64,000 nt of DNA from Cololabis saira (taxonomy: Eukaryota; Chordata; Actinopteri; Beloniformes; Belonidae), in NCBI RefSeq assembly GCF_033807715.1, contig NC_084587.1:21375017-21439016 (forward strand). The letters are read 5' to 3'. Both the position numbers and the translations under genes were made by a program. Under the pieces are notes generated by a model. That model ran no database searches. It was not told the DNA's origin and saw only the letters and a list, made by a program, of their open reading frames with translations. How positions within the stretch are numbered: position 1 is the first letter of the stretch; each line of letters opens with the position of its first letter. Shown here in pieces: positions 1 through 14,000 of this stretch.

Positions 1-1360
1 GTTGCAAAACTGTGTTTGGTTTCAAATTTTTGTGGCCTTTTAGAACAGTTTGGAAGTTTAAACATGTGGAAATATTTCAGACTTCAGGTAATTCAGAATA
101 ACTGCTCAGACAGAGACGAACATAGATAAATTCCCACAGAAGTTGTATTTCTTTTGTGACAAATGTTATTCCATGTTTTTTTTAACAGATGTATTGAAAG
201 AAATTAAATCAGCGTTTCCTATGGTAAATTTGCTTGTCTTTTTGTTTGTGTGCCTCTTGAAAGCTTCTGTCGCTCTAGTTTGAGGCCGTTCTCATTCGTG
301 TCTGAAACATGGCAATCACTTAGATAATGTTGCCCAGAAAATCGAAAGTAATTTTTGGGAGGGACTAACCTCTGTTTTGTTGCATAAGTTAAGCTTTTCG
401 TTCAGTTTTGAATTATTTTGTCAACTTCGGACGATCTCAAAAGTCATGGAGGGGGGTGTCCCTCGCAGCCTCTGCCTTACAAACCTTAATGAATGCTTTT
501 GTCTACTCCCACGCTTGTCTTTTTGTCACTTTTTTCCACTGGCTAGCTGTTAGATTTTGGGGTTCAAAAATCTTGCTGCTGCACCTTTAATTCCTTGAGT
601 AATCCTGGCTCCACACATACCCTCCTCACCACTGTGAACCACAAACCAACTTCTCTTGAGAGCTCCCGGTTTTTGTTTTACACAGAAGGGATTGGGGTTT
701 CTCCATAACAGTTGTCATTTCATAAAACTAAGGTAGACTAAGTTTATAGCTACTTTGAAATTCCCCCTCAAAAGAACATTTCAGAGTTAAATACAAAAAA
801 AATAACTCAAAATTGGTCATACATTTCAAAATAGGTGATGTTTCTTCTGACATCCCAAACTGATTTTAACTTTGTAGTAGTTCATGGCTAAATACTGATC
901 TCGCTCTATAGAAGCAGAGGCCATGAACTTTCCTTATTTTGCATCTATTGACAGTAGTTTGCACATTGGTGGTCGATTGGTAAACCTTATGAGATAAAAC
1001 AGTCCTTTTTATACACTATATGTACAGATACAAAGGTAACATTACCTTGGTTTGTCCTTGAGGACCCCGACCACAGTATCACTTAAGTGGCACGACATTT
1101 TTGAGTCTTATCAGAGGCTTAATATACCCACTTATTTTGAGGTAGCTCTGTTGCTGTGCAAACATTAGCTGCAATTTTGCTGCAGATGCATACTTTTTTC
1201 CAACTCAAAACTGCTTCAGTTCATATTGTTATCATTTTAAATGAGAGTTTACACTTCTTACCGTCTAATCATGGACCTAGGATTGTTTTTCACTCTGGAA
1301 TGCTCCTTTAAAACATCTCCGTGTAAAAGAAACACGCAATGTGCAATATGTTTTACCACG
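1..1360. other. left flank, no gene seen
   Basis: This is AT-rich non-coding sequence. No exon, repeat family or RNA gene is recognised. Short open frames lack codon structure or similarity to anything I know. Confidence 0.5.
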
Positions 1361-1593
1361 TCTTGTTAAAGGTTCTTTTTCAGACGGATAAAAAAAAAAC
1401 CTGGACATGGTTCGACTACACCTCAGAAGGTGTGTAATCATCCTCTGCTGTCTGACTATTTTCAAGAGAACAGAGAGCAAGACCCTGTCACGTCACGTGA
1501 AATCCTCTGAGAAAGACTACAGGTGTAGTCGAAACATGTAAAGGTGAAGGACCTTTTTTTTTAACCTGTCTGAAAAAAGAACCTTTAACAAGA
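1361..1593. mobile_element. palindromic MITE, about 233 bp
   Basis: The ends are inverted: TCTTGTTAAAGGTTC at 1,361 and GAACCTTTAACAAGA ending at 1,593. Both continue through TTTTTCAGAC / GTCTGAAAAAA. A second inverted pair lies inside (GACTACACCT near 1,413 and AGGTGTAGTCG near 1,521). It has no coding capacity. I do not recognise the family. Confidence 0.7.
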
Positions 1594-2780
1594 CCAACTT
1601 GCAAGACAACATGAAGGTAATCACAAGTCTATGATTTAATCATGCCTGGTACACACATTTATTATTGTCATTATTCATGTATCTGTAAATATTAACAGTC
1701 ATATAAAACATATTTTGAATTTTGAAAAGATAAAATGATAAAGTGATACAGCATCCTGCATATACAGTACATAGATCTGTCTGCCAAAGCAAAAACTGAT
1801 GATGAAACATGGACACCTTTTAAGCGGTTTGAATTGAATATGTAACAGCAAAGAACCTCAAACTTCAATCTGTTTAATATGAACAGTTAAATCCGACCCT
1901 CAAGAGCACTGGCTGACCATAAAAAAAGAAAATACAGCACCGGTGAGACTTGTGCAGTGAAAGCTGTGAATGGGAGTTAACGCCAGACAGGCCACGGTGC
2001 TTGTGGACAAAAGTCAAAAAGAGACGTAGCTGTGCTGGAATTGTCCCGCCGCAGGTCAAAGGGGTTGCACACATCGCACAATTGTATTGCCTGTACGTGT
2101 GCAGTGGTGGTGTGGCAGTTTCCATGTAATACCTGAAACATGTGCCAAATCTAGAAAAATCCCTGTAGTGCTTGTGTTTCTGATAAGATAAATGCAGGGA
2201 TGCGTGGTCAGATGTGCTGTAAGACTAGATATCCGTGGATCATACTACTGCCTCCGTGCTCAATCGCATGCTTGTTAAGTGAGGGTTTGTCTTGACAAGT
2301 TGACAAAAAATTAAGAACATGTTCGCGGGAAAAAAAAAAAAAAACCCAGCTCCCTTTCCATGTTGAAAGCAGTAAATGTTTAAAACTGGTCGGACTGCAC
2401 CAAGGTGGCAGAAACTACAATCACCATTAAGAAGATTCCTGAGGGCAAACACATTTCTAAAACCAGGTCAATTCAGACTCAAGCACATTCAGTTCCCAAA
2501 ACCTGAGGGTTTGTTTCGTCTCTCCTGTGACTCAACCGAAACACGACGTCAGGATTTCCATACTTATTTTCACAAGTTTAACTGTAAACCAGAGTTTTAG
2601 TCCAGTAGATGACATTCATGAGCAGATGAAGTTGTTGTACATATTCAAAATGGGCCAAAAAACTCCTCTTCTTTGGCAGTTCTTACTTAAAGTCCACTTA
2701 CACACCAAATTCAGCCTCTCATGAATACCGTGAAGGACAGGAATATGGTTTAATACTCACTTGAAACCGCAGTACCCATG
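1594..2780. other. non-coding flank
   Basis: No exon or repeat family is recognised. There is an A-run at 2,331-2,344. The small open frames on both strands look random. Confidence 0.45.
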
Positions 2781-3717
2781 TACAGTCATGTGAAAAAGAA
2801 CGTACACCCTCTTTTGGTTTAAAGGTTTTACATATCACAATATAATAAACAGACTTGGGCTCTCCCAGGTCTTGAAATTTCAAACTAAATTGTGTTATAG
2901 ATACGTAGAACAAGGCGGGGATATCTTTAAACAGATTTCGGAATGATCTTGACGCTTGTTGTAGGGACATTTTCTGTTAAGGTCCCACAACAGCATTTTA
3001 GTTAAGGGTTGGGGTCTGGGCTCCGACTTGATCAGCCATTTGACTCGAGAATACTTTGGTACACAGAGGGGCAGTATATGACCAAAGCGTGCCCAGGTTC
3101 CCGTGGCTGCAGACAAGGCCCGGTCATCAGCCCTCCACCACCGTGCTTGACAGTAGAGGGTGTTTGTACTGATACAACATTTGGTTTGTGTACTTTGCAA
3201 ACCTACGTTATACTTTCATGGCCTTTTTTTTTTTTTTTTTTTTTTTTATACAGATGCTGCTTTCTCCTGGCAATTCTTCCCAATAAGGCAACTTTGCATG
3301 TTAAATATTAAAAAGGTCACATGTTGGTATGATGAGTATGAAAGAGGCCTGGAGAGTTACAGAGTTAACGGGCGTTTAAATTTGTACGTGCATTTTACAG
3401 TTTGACCTGCTCCAACGTCCACTCCTGGGAAGTCAAACTGTGAAAATGTCTGCTTTTATAGAGGTCACAGAGGCTGAAGATCAGTTAATCAATACATTTG
3501 ATTAGCAGAACCTGGCTGGTACTTACCGTCTTAATTGTCGTAGTGGTGTAGTTTTCATTCGATAATAATAATATGGTGTAATATGTTATCTGTTGTGGTT
3601 CATCTGAGGTTATATTTTATTTTCAGAACTGGCAAGGACCAGAACCCCCTCCCTTACAAAAAGAAATCTAAAATCTTAAAATTGAAGGGTGCACTTTAGT
3701 TTTTCTTCATAAGTGTA
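2781..3717 (-). mobile_element. decayed Tc1/mariner-like transposon
   Basis: The left end TACAGTCATGTGAAAAAG and the approximate inverse AGGGTGCACTTTAG at 3,686 mark the termini. In between, antisense to a Tc1-type transposase, are recognisable blocks. AGAATACTTTGGTACACAGA is near 3,050, CCACCACCGTGCTTGACAG near 3,136, CTTTCTCCTGGCAATTCTTC near 3,260, and CGTCCACTCCTGGGAAG near 3,416. The copy is internally deleted, with a T-run at 3,224-3,247. No intact frame remains. Confidence 0.75.
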
Positions 3718-3718
3718 C

Positions 3719-4921
3719 ATGAAGTACATTTACTGGGGGAAATAATATTAAAAAAAGAGCCCATGGATTACGAAAAACAAAAAAAAAGCAGATGAGAACA
3801 TTTGTTTTCAATTTTTTGTAATTTTGACTTTAAATACCTGAAATGTCATGATATCGTAGTAAAACTGAAAACTGCAGAGGAACAGCTAAACAAGGACTAG
3901 GATGCTATTTGAATTGTTAAAACACCTTTTGGTCGACAGATTCAGGTGGTTTTACAGCGTGAGCTGGCACACACCAGCCAGCTCTATTAATCACACCTTC
4001 TGAGGTGTGAAGAATTAAAATTCTGCTTATTTAGGTAAAAAAAAAAAAAAAAAAGCAGAATGCCATTTTGGCCAAAAGTGAGAGGGAAAAAAAAAATCAA
4101 AAAAAATCAATAAAATAAAACTAGGTATCAAAACAATTACAGGAGAGTACATTGAGAAGTGAGAGGAACACAAGCCAACGTATAAGTTGTGAGGTACTCT
4201 GGCTCTTCACAGTGACTCCTAATTAAGTTAAAAACTTTTAAAACGGCATCAGTCACAGAAGTGGCTTATACATCGTCTGGTGTCAAATGAGTTGATTTCC
4301 AGTCATTGTAAAGGATAAGAACAAACAAACACATTTCAGTAGAGTGGCAGAGCGCAGCTGGGATCAGGATTTGTCATCCACTGAACTCACTCACATTCAA
4401 GCACGCATACGAGACAGAAACACCACCGACAGTTAAATTTAAAAAAACAATCACCAAGCATAAAAAATATATTCAGCATTATCTTTACAATCAAACGGGA
4501 TATCTGCTCCTACGATGCAGCGACTCAACACGCAAAACGGCCACATCATTCAGTCAAGACAGTCTCAATCATCCTTTCTGTCAGCTACAAAGAGCATTTA
4601 CACAAACAAAAAAAAAAATCCTAAAAAATACTATTAACTTGCATAGCTGTGAAGCACACAGAGAAGCGGCGAAAAGGTAAAAAGGTGCAGTCTTAACAGG
4701 TGTATTTACATCGACGAAGAATATGTGCACCACGTGCAGACTCGACATAAAAGACAGACCGAATACACAAAATCGAAGTTTTATCCCCCGCCCTCGCCCC
4801 CCACACAGCGAGCATTGGGGGGGCATTTAGAGGAAAACAGGGGATTGGGGTTTGAGCAGTAACGCAAGTGTCCAGTGAAGAGGTGAGGGGGACTCGGGAA
4901 AGGTCTTAAAGGGCTCTGAGA
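3719..4921 (-). other. coro2a 3' UTR / 3' flank
   Basis: This is non-coding sequence downstream of the stop codon, AT-rich, with homopolymer runs near 4,037-4,054 and 4,086-4,096. I find no AATAAA on the minus strand here. The nearest one (forward TTTATT at 3,616-3,621) is inside the Tc1-like element to the left, so the polyadenylation site is unresolved. Confidence 0.4.
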
Positions 4922-5041
4922 CTAGGAGTTCTTGATGTTCTTTATCTCCAGCTCCAGCTGTTTGATGTGCACGTCCCTCTGGTTGAGGAGCTCCCTCAGT
5001 CGCCGGATCTCTTCCTGCTGCTTGTGGAACTTCTGCCGCAG
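4922..5041 (-). CDS. coro2a: coro2a exon 12: C-terminal coiled coil and stop
   Basis: The exon has 39 codons plus TAG (4,922-4,924). It encodes [20 protein letters not shown], then [19 protein letters not shown]. Hydrophobic residues at I488, L491, L495, I502, L505, I509 and I512 make a short amphipathic helix, the oligomerising coiled coil of coronins. The acceptor is CCACAG at 5,042-5,047. The donor side of the preceding intron matches in phase 0. Confidence 0.95.
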   Translation of the reverse strand: MRQKFHKQQEEIRRLRELLNQRDVHIKQLELEIKNIKNS

Positions 5042-8000
5042 CTGTGGACACACACAAACACAACACCGTGAAATAAATCAAGTAACGCGTTGAATCAACA
5101 CATTTTTTTTTTTTTTTTTTTGGGCTCTAGTGGCCCTTTATTCAAGCTGCAGATATGAAAGGAGTAGAGAGAGAGATCAGGGATGACATGCAGCAAAGGT
5201 GCACAGACCGGGATTCGAACCTGCGACCGCTGCAGGAGGAGGACTGTAGCCTCAGTATATGAGCCGCTGCTTAACCAACTGCGCCACCGAGCGGCCCAAA
5301 TCAACACATTTTTACTGCGAAAACCAGCATTCTCACTCCAAGTCATTTTGAAGGTATTTTGTCAAAACTGATGACCAGGGACTGACATGGATGTGAACTT
5401 TCTTGATACGCCACGACCATGTGGTCAGGTCTGGTATTACTACATAGGGTGGCTTTAAAAATGTCCCTTTTTCATGTTTCTAAATGTTTGAAGTTTATGG
5501 CATGTGATGTAGAGAGAAAGCTATTTTTCTTAGTTTTTCCATAACTGTAATTGGGCTTCAGAGTTTTTATCATCAATCATACAGAAGCATGTCCATAAAT
5601 ATTTGATTTGATTGATACAAGGCATAAAGAATAATCATTAGCTTTAACAAATCTCAAAGTTGTGTAAGTGCAGAAACAGGACACCAAAGGCTGAAGGACA
5701 ACAAAACCATCCAGCACCTCATTCTCTGTTTTGGGAGGTGAGCAGAGAGTGAGGTCCTCCCCATTGCTCACTGGTGTCAGATTCCCATCATCCTCTGCAT
5801 GTGCGCTGGCCTCTTTGGCATCTTTGGCTTCCAGTTGGTCCTGAATATATGTGAGTGGTAGCATCCCTGGTCTGCTCTGAGACCTGTTACTCCGCCCCTT
5901 CATGTCTGAAGGAAGCTCTTCCACTTGACTTCCAGGCTTCAGAGACATCAGCACTGGACCTACAAGACAAAGTCAAACTCAAAATAATACATAAACATGA
6001 AGAAATACACCAGACTGTGATGAGGTGAGGAGTAAGAAAACATACTCCGTATGACTGGGGCAGCAACTATGATTTATATTGTCCAGATAGATCAGTGATA
6101 GTTACACTTAAGAAACATCAGCAAAGAAAGTGTCAATCAAAACATCTGATATATCACTGGAACAAGTGAGAGAAACACAATTTGCCAACTGTGGAACAAA
6201 TGCAGGCCAAAAACAAAAACAAGTCCATTAATACACACAAATACATTATTTCTGACCTTTGTCGACGCCGCTGAGCCACTCCTCTGCGGTCAACGCCGGC
6301 TTGTTGCCTGCCGTCATCGGGTATATGTCTTCTTGGTATGATTCAGACTAGAAACACACAAAAAAATTACACACCAAAAAATGTAACCCAAAAACAATAT
6401 GTGGGTTTTTTTCCTCCCTTGTCTGTGTTTTGCCTGCTTGCGCTCACCCTGCGGGGTACGATCATCGACAGAGGCTCAATGAGACCCTTGATTGTCACCA
6501 GTTTGTAGAATTTGAAGACCTCACAGGAGCTCGTATCAAGACCTCTCTTTGGCATCACACCTGTAGGACGACACACACACACACCAAAGGTTTAACTCTG
6601 CCCAGTTCTTCAATGGTCTACTATCTCCTGTCACAGCTGTGGTGTTGCTTTTTAGGGTTAAGCAAAGTTACTATAGATAAGAAAATGAGGAGGATTGCTT
6701 GTTGTCTGTTGCTGTGTGTGCTCAGCCGACTTAGGTAAGGCACCATTTTTTAAAGCTTTATTCATGTATTCTGTCATATTTACATACCTAGATGTAGGGC
6801 TGTGCGATTAATTGATTTTAAATCTAAATCGGATTTATTAATCAAGACGATGTTAAAAAAAGGAAAATCGGAAAATCGATTTTCCTTTTTTGCAGCTGGC
6901 TGCATTACAGACAGAGCTCGTCTAGTCATCTTTGTTTGGTCAAAAAAATTGTAAATGTTGTCACTTTACTAAACTCGAGGAGAAAAAAAATCGGGATTTT
7001 ATTTTTGTCCAAAATTGCCCAGCCCTACCTAGAAGATTTGTTTTTTTTTATTCCGATGAAATGAAAGAAGAGTGAACCTGATGATGAATCTAATTATTAA
7101 TAGTCACAAAAGCTGTCAAAAAACTGATAGCAATACAGTTAATGATGGAAATGGCTTACATCTATCTGCTTGTAAATATACACGAGACTTCAGTCTTAAT
7201 TAGCTGCAACTCTGTAAGTGTAGATAAAACCTGCGATGCTAACAGATGTGCTGGAGCCAGTCAGGTTTTATTTGCAATATAAAAAGTCAGTGTCTATTTT
7301 ATGTAAAAGTCATAACAACGTAGAGTATAAGACTCATCCTGTTTGCATCTTACAGCCTGGGGATATTTCTGAGTGAATTGAGTCAGTAAAAACAAATAAA
7401 CTGGTGCGAACGGTCATCATGAGGTGACATGGCAAGACAAGAAGAATCATACATACATACAAACAGTATCTCTACGTTTTTTTCTTTTTTTAACTGGTCC
7501 TCTTGACTAAACTTTGAATCAATAAAAATCGAAGTACATTTAACATTTTTCTCCTGAAATCAGAAAAAGGGCTGTGACCTTCTCAAACAATGGCATCTCT
7601 AAAGCATAAGCTGCCTGGTTACAGTCACGCCCTCTTCCCGTGATCTACAACGCCGCTGGTGAACTGGTTTGGCTATTCAAATACAGCCGGCTGATTTGCA
7701 AGGCAGTTTTGCTTACACATGCAAGTGTACAGTTGGTACAGTCAGTTTTATACAATTTCTGTAACATCAAGCTCCTAGATCCATATCTGCAGGTCATGTT
7801 TTTAAAACTAAATGTATTTGTGTATTTCTTACCCATTCCTTTCTGCGGTAAGAGTGAGCGGTACTCTGTTAAGTATTGGATGTAGGGTTTCTCTGAGCTG
7901 ATCTCATAGTACCTGATGTTTCCATCACCCTAAAAAAAAAAAAGCACCAAACAAAGGTTAACGATAACGCTGGCTGTGTTTTGTTCTGTTTGAATGATGC

Positions 8001-11000
8001 ACTATAGATGCATTTCTGATGTATTCTGCAACACACCTTTCCGGCAAGGTAGAGCATGTGTGTGTCAGGGTCGTAGAAAGGGAAGAGAACCCCTGAGGAA
8101 CCGTCCAGGTTCTCCTCCAATAAAGGCACGGACAGATCATCCTACAAAACAATCATCATAGTTTGTCTTTTTAAAAACAACAACAACATAATTAACATTC
8201 ACAACAGACAAGAAAATCCCCCCGATATCAAAACACTGAACCATTTTAATCCAGTGCCATGTAAAAAGTTGACCTGAATGATAAACCCTGGGAGCGCCCG
8301 ATCCCTAATCCGCAGTTTGCCTTAATCCCCCCCCACCACCCCCACCAAGGATGAACTCACTCATCACATCACTCCAGTGTGCCAAGGACAACCAGGTGTG
8401 CTCAGAGCGTCAGGTGACGACTCCATCAAGAGCAGAATCATTTACTTTATCGCAGCGTCAGATAATTTTCAGGCAAACCACTTAGAGCTTTGCATTTTGT
8501 CCACTAGATGGCAGAGTTGTGCTGGAGACAGCTTCATCAGAAGCACTAAGCTGCACAAAAAAACTGAGATCTGTTTTCATACATTTATATAGTGAAAGCT
8601 AAATTTAATGTGAGCGCCTGCTCTGATTAATCTGCTGAATGATGCTCGTTCTTTGGTTGATAGAACCTGCTAAGAAGCATTTTATTCATGCATGATTGTT
8701 TAGTTTTTCCCTCAGATGCTGTGAAAATTACCTACGTAACCTCCTGGAGTCGTTACTGCAGAAGCTTAATAGAGATGAATCACAGCTGCCCGACTAATTT
8801 CAGTACAGACGCATCCCAGAAAGGCTCTGGTTATAATGGACGACGATGATGAGAGCCTTGGCTTAAGTGAACCGGACATGACTCCAGGACATCCATCGGT
8901 TCACAATTTCTACATGTCAGTTCATGTTTGCTTTCAAATCCACTCATTTGCCCCTTCTGGTCTTTGTAGTCAACAAAAGAAAATTGACATATTCTGTTTT
9001 CAATGATGACTTCAGATTCATGGCCAGTAAAAACACCTGTGAAAAGATCTTGCAGTGCTGACGGCGAAGTCTCACCTGATCCCACAGAGCTATCTGTCGA
9101 TCATTCCAGCGGGAAGTACCGGATGTGAGAAGCATCTTCATATTTCCAAGGATCAATACCTTACTGGCTTTGTGTGTCTTGCAATTGGCTTCCTACCATT
9201 TAAAAAAAAAGAAAAAACAAATCATGTATGATGAAGCATTCACGTATATTATTATTCCTCAAGTAACCAGTTCTTATTTATTTTTCGGTTACAATCCAAG
9301 CTGGTTTCATTTCTTTTCTTTTTTTCATGTTATTTCATGAGTATCTAACATCTTTAAGAGGCCATGAAGGAGTGTGACATCATCTCTGAGGTTGTGAGTG
9401 ACAGTGACATTGTAAAATTAGCTTTAAACTAGAATTAGATACTCAAGGAAGGGAAACTTGAACAAGTTCTATAATAAATGGCAACCGTTTATGGACTTTT
9501 TTGCGACAATGCAACCCCCCCCCCTCTACCCCCCCCCCCCCCCACACCCTTTTTTATTTATTTATTTATTAGTTTTTTACTTGGGTTTTTTTTTATTTAT
9601 TTTTTAATATCTTTACTTTTTGTCTATCCTTATGTTTATGTGCCCAGTTGATTATTTCATACAGACTATGTCTATTTTATTATATTGTTTATCTAGTCTT
9701 GTTTTGTATTATCTTTATTTGTTCTTAAAAAATATGTAAATTTAAATTATCTGATGCATACAGCCACGTTCATTGCTGTCACCAATGTGCCCTGGTGTAT
9801 GTAAGTGCCTTTGTTACGTTTGCATCAATAAAAAATATGAAACAGAGAAATAGCTTTAAACTTGACATTACTTGTTTTCATTTATTAGTGAGGAAATAAA
9901 AGAAGACATCTGCTTGACAAAAGTGTCAAAGGCTTCAGCATTTCAGCACTTGGCTGTAATATTTGTTTCCATCTGCATGAGGTTGCTCGGTGGGCACAGA
10001 AAGAGACAGCCGACTGATGTGAAGGGTGTGTGTCATTGGCTGGTGACCCAGAGGTCTGTGGAGCTACGCTGTGGATCCAGACCACACCTAGTGGTCAGCT
10101 CTGACTGCTGGGTGACCGCTGGATGAGTCCCAGCTTTTCACAGCACTCACTCACGTTTGGCCTTGGGGCGGCTTCACTCCACAACAAAGGCTCACGGTTC
10201 AGGAAGTTTCATGTTCAAAAGAAGTATCGATGACTTTCATATCGACTTTACACCGCCGTGTTTGTTTCAGCAAAAGGTCACACACCTCAGCAGAGCTACT
10301 GCCATGACTAAGGACTCCACCCTCCCAGGTCATCATCTCTTTCAACTACTTCCCCTCTGGGAAGAGGCGCTGATCCCACAAATCCCGGACTACCAGATTC
10401 CATTACAGATTTTACCCTGATAGCAGTGCATATTTTAAATGAACTTAAATAATCAGGTAATGTGCAATAACTGCAAATAGTATGTTTATATTCTGTTTCT
10501 ATTTACTGCTATGAAATGATTGGCTCAGTATGTCTTTTTATCTACTGTTTAAGGTATTTATTGGTGGGATTGGGAGTGTATGGATGTATTTGCAGCATAG
10601 TTTTAATTCTGCTTTTAGGGAGCAGCAATTCTTGTATTGTTTTTTTTAACAAGGTTACTGGTTACTGCTGATTTGAGCAAACAAGGATCCTTTGAAACCG
10701 GTCAGAAAAAGACTTGATTTAGTTAGACATAGTTCGAATAGGAGAAGAAGGTGGGTTACAGAGGAGGCAGCAAAGGTGGGTATACATGATATAAACAGGA
10801 CCCTCTGTACAGGAATTACCAGTTAAATGTCATACCATCCATTTGCTATACCTGCTTCACAGCACAACTTGCACAAGTCACCAGGTTCATCACAGACAAA
10901 CAAGCATGCATGCTCACATTTACTCCTACAGTTAATTTAGAGTTACCAATCAACCTTACGCACATGTTTTTGAACCATGGGAGGAAGCTGGAGTACCTGG

Positions 11001-14000
11001 AGAAAACTCGTGAACCCACAAGGCTAACATCCAAACTACACACAGAATTACAAACATAAGTACCATCTTATTGTGAAGCAAAAGCGCTCAACTCCAATCA
11101 AATAGGCAGAATAGAAACATTTGATTAATGAGCAGATGTTGGCTGGTTCAGATCAGCTCATGTACTGAGATGTGGGTGGAGGTCAACTGTGTGGCCTAGT
11201 AGGACTAGCACTATGCTGTATATTGCTGGTACTAATTAGTTGAATTTCTTAAGATGCGAGTATTAGGGAAGAGGCCAAGCTAATTACCAGACACATGCTG
11301 AAGTAACGGCTGACTGGTTTCCTCTCAGTGATATTTTGGTTGAATGTTAAACCTATTGCAAACCAAGCCCTTAACATAAAATCAAATGACTTAAGATTAA
11401 TGTTCCCCCAATGACAATACACACATGTACACACAGAGGTGTCAAGTAACAAAGTACAAATACTTCGTTACCTTACTTAAGTAGAAATGTTGTTATCTAT
11501 ACTTCACTGGAGTAATTATTTTTCAGACCACTTTTTACTTTTACTCCTTACATTTTCACGTAATTATCTGTACTTTTTACTCCTTAAATTTTAAAATCAG
11601 CCTCGTTACTCTATTTCATTTCGGCCTTTAAAAAAAAACTATCCAGTTAAATTGCTCCATCCGGATAGAGTGAATTTGGTTGTGGTTGTTTCAGATGTTC
11701 CTGTCCAGTTTTGTTCTTACATCCTCAGATTCCTGCAACTAAACTTGGATGTACATTCCAATAAACATTAGGATAAATGATGACATGCCTCTGAAGTTTG
11801 ACTTTTTGCACCATTACAATACTTATAGGCAACTAGTCATCATATCTCCTGCTCTCTGAAACACATGTTAATACTCAATAGTACACATATATGGTTCTTT
11901 AATATATTTGCATTATACTAAGATGCATTCATTTCAATGGCTTTTGTCCTTAATGGCTTTTTCCCCCCTTACATTACTTTTACTTTTATACTTTAAGTAG
12001 TTTTGAAACCAGTACTTTTATTCTCTTACTTGAGTTGATACTTCAACTTCTACAGGAGTATTTTTAAACTCTAGTATCTATACTTCTACCTGAGTAATGA
12101 ATGTGAATACTTTTGACACCTCTGTGTACACACCTACAAAGACACACGAACAGCACAGTACCTGCAGCAGGTTTCCTGAGCGTGGCTCCATCAGCCGGAC
12201 CTTCCTGTCCTTGCAGGTGGTGGCGAGGAGGCTGCCGTCCGTGTTGAATGACATGGACAGGACCACATCCGTGTGGTGGCTGATGGTCCGCATGGGGTTT
12301 TTGATCACCTGCTCTGGACAGTCCAGGTTCCAGATCATCACCTAGAACCAGGCACACAGCAGGCCATCGTTTTAGAAAGACTTCAGAGGGTGTATTATGA
12401 AAGCAACGCTCAAGATCAGGGTAATATTTTATGCAGACTTCGTTTTGTTCCAGATATTTAAACAAAAAAGAACCGTCCAATATATTTTGTACAAAAACAA
12501 AAAGAAATCCACATTCTACTTCCAGACAAAAGTGTTTCAAGCTGGTCCAAGCAGCTCTACTCAAAGGTGGGCTGGGAGGCATGCGATCGTAGAGAGTGGT
12601 ACTCACTAGTTAGACAAATAGGCACAACACTGCATACTTTTCTTATCGCAAAGGAATTTATGCAGTTGCTCTCAGTTATGTGCTAGAAAACAGAACCTGC
12701 TTAAGTTTGAATGAGAATTTTATTCCTCGTTTACTTTCTCAGCTCAAAGAAACTTGAAGACAAAACTGATAAAACAAGAACAAGTAAGCGTATCATTACT
12801 ACTTCAAAGCAAATCAAAAAGGGGGTAAATTACAGCCAAGCGCTGCTGGTCGGATGCATTTGAATCATTGATCATAGGGGTCTGAAGCAGTCAGTCTCAA
12901 CACGATGCCAACTAGGAACGACTTCAGTAATGATCGTAATGAAGCAGTTATTGATGCCCATCGATCTGGGAAGGGTTATAAAGTCATTTTCAAACCATCT
13001 GGAGTCCATCATTGTGCAGCGAGAAGGATTATTCACAAGTGGAAACTATTCAGGGCAGCTGCCAATCTCCTCAAGAGTGGATGTCTCAGCAAGTTCGCCC
13101 AAACGGCAGGCCATGCATCGCTCAGGGGAGCTGCAAAACACCCAGCCTTCAATTTGCAGGTCAAATGTTAAAGATCATGTTGATTCAATAACAAAAAGAC
13201 AATGTAAGTATGACTTGTTTGAGGAGAAAACCTCCTCTTTTGAAAAAGGCTTAGGTTTGCAAAGCCGCATATGAGCTTTCTTGGAACAATATCATTTGCA
13301 CAGAGGAGAAAAAAAACGAGAGATGTTTGTCTTTACATCAGCGTGACATTTAGCTGTAACCAAACACAATATATCAGCCGGTATCCAACTGTCAAGCACG
13401 GGGGTGGAGTTGGTGATTTAGTCTAGTCCTGCAGCCACATGACCTGCCTGTAGTCAATGGGTTGACCATGACCTCCTCTGACAAAGTTGTCTAGACTCAA
13501 ATGTTATTTTTCAGGCTGCTTTAGTTCTTCTGACATTGGCTCACGCAACAGGCCCAAGCCATTAGCAAATGTACCGCAAAACGTATGAAAAAGGAAACAA
13601 TCAAGGTGCTGCAATGGTTTAGTCAAAGTCCAGACTCCAAACTAATTGAAAAACTGTGAGCTGAGCTTTGCAAAAAAAACTAAATGCCAACAAACATCAA
13701 TGGGATGAAGCAAGGTATACAAACGAGAGGGTTAAAATTCTGATAGTGTCAGAAAAAAAACATTCTTCCATGTGTGTGTTACCTGGTAGTCGTAGGCCGT
13801 ACTGAAGAGGATGTTGTTAGCAGTCGGGTGCCATTCAATGAGGCCCACTCTGCGGCTGTGACCCTGCAGCTCCTTCCACGGCACTGTCAGGTTTTTGAAC
13901 ACACCATGAGGAGGGATTTCCCACACTTTCACCTGCAGGCACCAACACAAAATGAATCGCTGAAAAATTTGAGTAAAATCAAGTCACATTTCACCAAAAT

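Noticed and set aside
5183..5371. Possible tRNA gene from A- and B-box-like sequence near 5,210-5,290
   Set aside because: The tRNA-like part is fused to an unrelated body with poly(A) and a 15-bp target duplication, so it is a SINE and not a functional tRNA.
12064..12606. 180-codon minus-strand frame overlapping exon 5
   Set aside because: It is read in a different frame from the coronin exon; the true frame (VMIWNLD...) ends at the splice sites.
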